Below are positions 57,903 to 64,000 of a stretch of DNA of 64,000 nt, piece by piece. The notes under the pieces are model-generated. The model worked only from the letters and a program-made list of their open reading frames with translations. It was not told where the DNA came from and did not search any database. The DNA is taken from positions 62,001-126,000 of the forward strand of contig JAPEHQ010000001.1 in assembly GCA_027405735.1 (NCBI GenBank), read 5' to 3'. The DNA is from Mucor racemosus. Taxonomy: Eukaryota > Mucoromycota > Mucoromycetes > Mucorales > Mucoraceae. The position numbers and the translations under genes are program-made. Position 1 is the first letter of the stretch, and each line of letters opens with the position of its first letter.

Positions 57903-58713
57903 CTACATATGTACATATAACTCTTCTTCTTGGCTCAATAACGCCACTTGCTCATCCTCACACTCTTTGATTCTCTGCTTTGTGGATTTATATATCAAGA
58001 ATGTGATCATTGTTGTAATAATGACTCCGGCAATAGTGATGCATCGGTTTACTTTTAATGCCTCAGGCGACGAATTTGGATCATATAAGCTAACTAATTG
58101 TGATCCAAACCATACATCGGCATTAAATTTGAATGATGAAATAAATGCAGCCAGTGCATATGTTCGAAAACTTACTTTATCACACAATGCTAGCAATAAA
58201 TTTGTGATTTGCCAAGGTAGTGGAGAAATTCGAATCATCAATACCATTTTCAGACCTCCTTGCCCAATTGCTCTCGACACTGCTTCAAATTTGAACTTGA
58301 GATTATCAGAGACTTTAAACCAGCATACAATGCGTACTTTTTGTACAAAGCCATACGCAAGTAATGCACCGAAAAAAGCACCCACAGTGGCAGGTATTCC
58401 GCCCTGAGGGAAACCGTATGCATACCCTGCCATATAAACTGATGCAAAAAATCCAGACAGAGGAGGGATTGGGATAGAAAACACACAAATAATCAAAGCA
58501 AGTAATGGTTGGCTGTATGATGTTGATTTCATAAAATCGGCAAGTCGATCAATGGCTATCCAATTTGTTAATCTCTGAAATAAGCAAGATTTGTAGCGAA
58601 TATTTACCATCAATGATATCAGATTTACTATAACGCTGAAAAACTAACACCCAAAATATGATTGTCGATACTAAAAGCAACGCAATGTATAGCCATATCT
58701 TCTTGATAATCAT
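57903..58713 (-). CDS. TVP38/TMEM64 (VTT-domain) membrane protein, copy 2
   Basis: Exons 58713-58608 and 58555-57903 give 252 residues. The 52-base intron was placed by analogy with the neighbour: DIIDAIDRLADFMKST aligns with EILEGIENLAIQMRST. Reading straight through the intron gives a false alternative start (at 58613). The core repeats the family pattern: IPIPPLSGFFASVYMAGYAY, GFPQGGIPATVGAFFGALLA and IRISPLPWQITNLLLALC. Divergence from the neighbour is considerable, so the duplication is not recent. The C-terminal tail carries DEQVALLSQEEEL, similar in position to the neighbour's acidic di-Leu tail and possibly a sorting signal. Confidence 0.85.
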
Positions 58714-58779
58714 TTTAAAACAAATACTGTACAAACGAAAAGAAGAACAAGTGCCAAGAAAGTCTTAATAAAAACTGCT

Positions 58780-59479
58780 TGCTTATTCAGTTAGTTGATG
58801 GCTGACAATAAAAACACTTGATCATTGCAATGGGAAATAAACGGCAATAAACAACATTATGCAAATGTTTAAAAATTAAATAATATTAAGATTATTGCAG
58901 ATAATTGGGCATTTTTAAAAATATAGAAAAACTATTGATATTAATAAGATTTACAAGATATATACCAGAAGTCATATTGTGCCAAATTTGCCTTCTAAGC
59001 TAGAACTATACATAATATCACTGCCACAAAATAGGCGTTTTAATAAAAAAATAAGACGAAATGTTCACTTCATTGATTATATCAATGTATTAAAACTTAA
59101 AAAAAAAATAGCTACATTATACAATACTTGTCTTCAAATACGCATAATCCCTTTGAAATTATCAAAAATATAGCATCTTTTCGAGGTTCGGGCCACTACC
59201 TAGAATTGAGAGTTTGAAATGTAATGGTTTTGACAAAGATTTACACAGAAATACATACGAATGTGCAAACAAAAAATTTGTACATGATTTACAAATAAGT
59301 CTCAACGTAACCCAAAATGTACTAAGCTATTCATTTAATATTGAGGAAAGACTCTTTGGATGCAGCGAGTAAAATATCCAAAAATATGAAAAGCTGTGAA
59401 AACAATCCTTCCTAAAGTGTATATGATCAATTGATAAACTTTATATCATGTAGGTACACAAACATGATTGAATAAAGTA
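58780..59479. other. Intergenic region, no gene recognised
   Basis: AT-rich, with one small plus-strand frame (58979-59173) rich in Lys and Ile that I do not regard as a gene. Confidence 0.4.
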
Positions 59480-60245
59480 TAGTTATCGGTGATAGGATGC
59501 ATTTTTTCATTCGTTTTTATCAGTAATAGTTTAGAAAATGCTCAAGCAAGAGTGTTTTCAAAATTTAACAGCTGCTGAGGTGTGCTTAAACTTGTCGTCT
59601 AGTATGAAATCTTGCTTTATCAAAAATTTTAAATAGCCAGTAAATAATTCTGCCTTTTATTTATTTTACTATTAACTGCGAATACAGACCATTAAAAAAG
59701 CAACTCATTCAAGAAACAAAGGCTTATGATTTCTGGTATTTTTTCTGGTATGTGTCTATTTGCTTACAACTATTTTTGAAATCAGATGTTTTCTTTGAAA
59801 ACCAGACATAGTAGAACACATTGCACTACAGCTTTGATTATTCTTAAAGAGGACTTTTGCTTATTAATTTTGATATTTACCATTGCCATTACTACGCTGG
59901 TTTTGGCTGGTTTAGTGCTATTTCTAATTTAAAATGGCGTACTAAACCACAAACCCCACTTGAAAAAGTGATATTTGGTCCTTACGTTTTAGCCAGCAAA
60001 CCAACAGGATGCTCAAATTATAGCAATCGGTGCTGCTACAGATATAATATATATTTTGTATCTTGCAGTCTATTTGGATCAATGTATATTTATTGATTGC
60101 AAACGTTTTTCCTGTTCCTTATTTTTTAAGCAGAAAAAGATATTTTTTTTAAAAAATATGTGTTAAAATTCTTCGAAAACAGTTGATATCTAAGGAATTC
60201 AAGATATATTATTGTATACTCACTGCACATTAAGAATAACTTTAC
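59480..60245 (+). repeat. Dispersed repeat K, copy 2
   Basis: Resembles the reverse complement of 46590-47480 over most of its length. A 79-codon frame at 59857-60096 (FGWFSAISNLKWRTKPQTPL) has some protein character, but the same region in copy 1 is broken, so it is either a decayed gene piece or chance. Confidence 0.6.
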
Positions 60246-60382
60246 AATTTAATTTTGAGCCATTATTGATCTCATACAAGGTAGTTTAAGGAAGCGCGCT
60301 TTTTCATTTCGTCATTTTTACAGAAACTTATGGAGGCTCAAACTCTGCAATTCTATGCATAAACATTAGATATATATATTAT

Positions 60383-60550
60383 TGTAACAAGAGCTTATTT
60401 GGATTCATAAACAGTGAGAACTAGTGATATTACTACTACCCATAGTCGGTGTAAATACCAGGTAACCAATTTGTTGTTAAAACTTACCAAATGCACAATG
60501 GCCCATAGAAGCTCATAGTAGTACCTATTTATACCTGTGTCCATGTCGAG
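60383..60550 (+). repeat. Short dispersed repeat M, copy 2
   Basis: Related to 395-528, sharing the 'tttggattcata', 'ccaggtaaccaa' and 'acaatggcccat' segments. No coding content. Confidence 0.5.
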
Positions 60551-60889
60551 TGGAAACTTATTACTTGAATCAGTATTTATAAAGATCGCATTTTGAATTG
60601 GTTTCAATAAAAGTGCACAATAAGCTATAGGTGCATTTTGTCGATGATTTTCTCGACACAAAATAAGTTATGAAAGTTGCCCTTTGAGATTGTTATGTCA
60701 AAAATGTGTACCTATATCCTTTTATTAAGCGGGAAGTTATACATTAGGGTCGAAATTCGCTGAGATAAGGCTTCTGTTAGTGATCTTTTATGCTGTAGAA
60801 AAGTAGGTTGTAAATGAGTTCAGACGGTTTCAAATGGTTTTCATAAAATTTTGCCCAGTATCAAATCGAATTATATCAAACATTCAAAG

Positions 60890-62265
60890 ACAATGCAGCT
60901 TCTCTCTATGAGCCACTGATATCTGATCGAAAATGAAAAATTAATACCAGAAGAATATAAGTACACTGCGCTAACATTGGCCTAAAAATGATTGAAAAAA
61001 TTAAGTATCTAAATTGAGGTGCTAATTTTTCGCATTCACAACATAGATCCAACTAAAATTCACTCTGCATTTTTTGTTTTAGCGAAAAATATTGATTTTT
61101 CGTCGAGATAATCAAAATAATAGTTCTTATCACTGCTTAAAAACTATCATAACGGGATTCTAAATTTTATTTTAAAAAATGGACGAAAAATGATTAAAAA
61201 AACAAAAATTGTTTAATGGCTCATGAGCTGCAAAGTAAGTTGACCTAGCGTATTAAATAGATTTTATACAGTTTTGATTCTGCATCCATCTAAATAAAAT
61301 TCAGACAAACATTTTACATTAAATTTCGCGTAAAATGCAATTGAAATTTTGGATGTTTTTTGAAGATACATATCACTTTTTATAAGCATATTTAATATAT
61401 AACTTATTAAAATGATGCGCAAAACAATCATCTATCGATCGAACCATTGCTGAACATTCTAGCTGCATTTTCCGTAGAGAAAACGAGATTTTTGTTCAAA
61501 TTTTTTCAGATTCAGAATTTGGGATGAGGGTATATAAGGGAAAAATGAAAGCTAGAAATGGAAATACCTTTTTGTACACATTTTTGAGGATATCTCCACG
61601 AAAAATCAATATTTTAAAAACCTCTAAATTGGGTCTAAGAGAATTTAAAGAGCTTAATGACATGAATGCAAAAAAAATGTTACTCAATTTAGCCAATATT
61701 TTGAAGCCTACTATAGAAATGTCCAAAAAAATGAAAAAAATAAAAGTGCTCAAAAAAATTTATATTGACATATGTTATAGAGCGCTTCAAAACAAGTAAG
61801 TTTTATTATTAGAAAGTGTTATTATAGCTTAATTTTTTCTGGAGATATGAAGCCTGAAAGTTTTCAATCCATTAGCAGTAAAATACGCATAAAAATCAGA
61901 AACATTAGCACTGAAAAATTAATACCAACTGCAAAAAGTAGGATATTTTTGGATACTTGTTTTTGGATTAAAGCTGAACATCTCAGGTACATTGGCATAT
62001 AATTTTTTCTTGGTGTTATTTAGTGAAAAAAAAAGTAGAGCAGGGATGAAAAGTGAACCCCAGTTTTCAAGGAAAAAGCAGTGGATTTTACGTGTTTTTG
62101 AGCTTTTCATAAAATATAACATGAATTCAGGAATAGCTAGCATAATGCGACTAATTCATATCTATTTTGTGGTCTCTGAGGTATATCCTAAAAAATTTTT
62201 ATTATGTGGTTAGTTATTAGAAAGAAGGCATACTCCAATTTTGAAGATTGAAACTATGATTTTTT
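60890..62265 (+). repeat. Dispersed repeat G, copy 4
   Basis: The same order of sequence as 8975-10390. Best conserved around 61480-62100 ('ggtacattggcatataattt', 'ttgaggatatctccacgaaa'). Frames on both strands (61496-61753 minus, 61524-61799 plus, 61992-62213 plus) are not conserved across the four copies. Confidence 0.8.
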
Positions 62266-62316
62266 TTTTTTGAAAATTCAAATTTAATATTAACATTCAT
62301 TTTGACTTATCGAGAG

Positions 62317-62803
62317 TAGTGATATTAAACGAGCCGAGCCTTTTTTATGCAGCCGAGCTTTTCTCAAGGCTCGTTAAAGTTAGACGAGCTTACAAAAAAG
62401 CTCGTTCAACCTCGACGAGCTTTTTTTTGCGCGTGACTAGAGCTCGTTTACCCCAAACGAGCTTTTTTATGCAGCGACTAAAATTCATCATCTCAATGCG
62501 AGCTTTATTTTACCTTTCCAGTGACAAATATCTAAAGTAAAGCAAACTTATGAATGTCAATTGACAATTATCTAAAGTAATAATGTCATAGCATTTACTA
62601 ATTATTATTTAAATTTGAACTTTTTGAAAAGAAGTCAAAAGCTCGTCTTTCTCAAACGAGCTTTTTAAAAAAAAGTCAAAAACTCGTCTTTGTCAAACGA
62701 GCTTTTATTAAAGCTCGGCTCGAGCTCGAGTGATGCAAAGCTCGGCTCGTTGTGGCGAGCTTTGGTCAAGCTCGTCCTAGGCTCGGCTCGTCTTTTATAC
62801 TTA
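62317..62803 (+). mobile_element. hAT-like MITE rich in GAGCTCG-type motifs
   Basis: A 487-bp element with inverted ends sharing ACGAGCCGAGCC (left, after TAGTGATATTAA) and its complement near the right end. An 8-bp ATCGAGAG is duplicated on both sides (62309-62316 and 62804-62811). Many copies of 'acgagctttt' and 'aagctcg' in both orientations fill the subterminal regions, leaving an AT-rich centre at 62500-62630. An 8-bp duplication and a TAGTG start are typical of hAT elements. No transposase is present. Confidence 0.7.
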
Positions 62804-63070
62804 ATCGAGAGTAGTTTTTTCGTGTACTACAGCAAGTCAAAATAGGTTGTAAAGGGCAGAACGAACGAAATAAATTGCAATTTTTTTTATTGATTAATTA
62901 GTAAGAAAAATAACTATTACATAAATATCACCGGGTGTGATTGTTTAAGCTTCGTCTACATAGAAAAAATCTAAAAACCAATTTTTATTATACATTATAT
63001 ACTGCATTAGCAGATATTGTTTTCCTGTGGAAATCGGATCAGATTTGGTATTTTCAACATTGATGACCGT

Positions 63071-63297
63071 TGAGAGTTATATGTAGATAACGATTATTTC
63101 CAATACAAATAAAATAAAGACTACAAGTGATTATATCACGGAGAACGTAGAGTCTTTATTATTAAGTTAAAAAAGGAAGCCACGAGCCATCAGGTCCTGG
63201 ATTCTAAAAGTATTTATACGATTTCAATTCCATTTGGATGTCAGGTTCAATATGGTATTGAAATGAGATTTAACATAAATAATAACAAAAACCTACA
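63071..63297 (-). repeat. Solo LTR, family D, copy 2
   Basis: The reverse complement matches 23286-23509 in order: TGTAGGTTTTTG, a central 'ttggatt/gttcttggcttcctttt'-type block, 'ataaagactctacgttctcc', and ACTCTCA. Flanks are ACCGT and ACCTT, a possible 5-bp duplication with one change. Confidence 0.7.
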
Positions 63298-63474
63298 ACC
63301 TTAACTTTATAAATTATAAAAATTTTGTTATTATACAGGATATATATACACGTTCTATTTACTACTAAATTTTTGTACTGTATACATACATAGCGCTATT
63401 TTGCATCTATTGATTATATGCTCACTGGAAACTTTAGTTATATTTTCTACAGAAATAAAGTCAGCTTTTGCATT

Positions 63475-63797
63475 ATTGTTGTATTCCACCTAGTATCATA
63501 CGTTATCACCTTCTACAGTATCAATACATCATCTTACAATCTATTGCCTACAACATGCATTGAAGTGCAAAGTCTTGATATCGGATATAAGAAACTCCTA
63601 GCGTACCAAGTTTAATTCAGTAATTACCAAGAACGCTTGGACCTCAGTTATGACACCATATTATTTCATCCCAGCGGTTAATCAATCAAGTAGCTATCAA
63701 ATCAACATCCAAGCACATTTAGTGCAGCATTGAAACAAGACAACTCACAAGCTCTGCAAGAACGATTAAATTATGATTGATTTATTTCAATCCATAG
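63475..63797 (+). repeat. Dispersed repeat J, copy 3
   Basis: Matches 19490-19810 and 1-140. It is broken at 63797 by a new sequence starting TGCAGTAAAA. Confidence 0.65.
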
Positions 63798-64000
63798 TGC
63801 AGTAAAATATGGGTGTAAAAAGCGATAAAGAATACTGTTAAAATCCTTCTTTATTAAAATATGGATAATGTGCAATAAAATGGCTATTCTACGTCTCTAT
63901 GTCTCTATTTATATTATTTGGTGATTATTTACTATCTTGCAATTGCATTGCAATTGTCAACGATTCCATTAATTTTGAGTACAAATGCTGGGTTGTTTGG
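63798..64000 (-). mobile_element. Probable LTR of another gypsy element, running off the window
   Basis: Repeat J stops abruptly and is followed by TGCAGTAAAATATG. The next 120 bases keep the layout of the gypsy LTR at 25285: 'ttctttattaaaatat' (compare 'atctttattaaatat') and then 'tctatttatattattt' (compare 'gctatttatatttgat'), which hold the minus-strand AATAAA and TATAAATA equivalents. Only the first 203 bases are visible. Confidence 0.5.

Noticed and set aside
58549..58734. 61-codon frame spanning the first exon and intron of TVP38-like copy 2
   Set aside because: It reads through the intron. Splicing at the position shared with the neighbouring paralogue restores the family alignment.

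Overview
The window looks like nuclear DNA of an early-diverging fungus, most likely Mucoromycota and probably Mucorales. The DNA is very AT-rich. Genes carry short GT-AG introns (about 50-90 bp). Recognisable genes are a WOPR (Gti1/Pac2) regulator, an alkaline ceramidase, MPC2, an OAC1-type carrier, a Met10-type sulfite reductase flavoprotein and a BCAS3-like WD40 protein. I cannot name the species from sequence alone.

Layout. 1-10.4 kb and 17.5-32.8 kb are almost entirely repeats. They hold a large inverted repeat (about 1.77-6.8 kb), further copies of the same repeat family (called A here), several solo LTRs, DNA-transposon MITEs, and one intact chromodomain-bearing Ty3/gypsy element (25285-31036). 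That element sits inside an older LTR, which itself sits inside repeat A. Gene islands are: 12.9-16.2 kb (three minus-strand genes: WOPR regulator, alkaline ceramidase, alpha/beta hydrolase); 33.5-43.7 kb (GT49-like glycosyltransferase, MPC2, BCAS3-like gene on minus, OAC1-like carrier); 47.8-51.2 kb (sulfite reductase alpha subunit on minus); and 54.7-58.7 kb (a seven-exon uncharacterised gene with a PD-(D/E)XK-like signature, converging on a tandem pair of TVP38/TMEM64 membrane proteins). 44-47.5 kb, 52.9-54.4 kb and 58.9-64 kb are again repetitive.

The protein genes do not form one pathway. MPC2, OAC1 and Met10 are ordinary metabolic genes (mitochondrial pyruvate import, oxaloacetate/sulfate exchange, assimilatory sulfite reduction). 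The most informative material is the repeat landscape. Target-site duplications, and empty sites preserved in sister copies of the same repeat, show the order and mechanism of several insertions. The A copies share patchwork identity that suggests gene conversion. Every well-preserved A copy carries a decayed piece of what looks like a dynein intermediate-chain gene with intron sequence, so the capture was at DNA level.

Exon boundaries were placed by hand from splice consensus and reading-frame continuity. Repeat edges without a target-site duplication are approximate.
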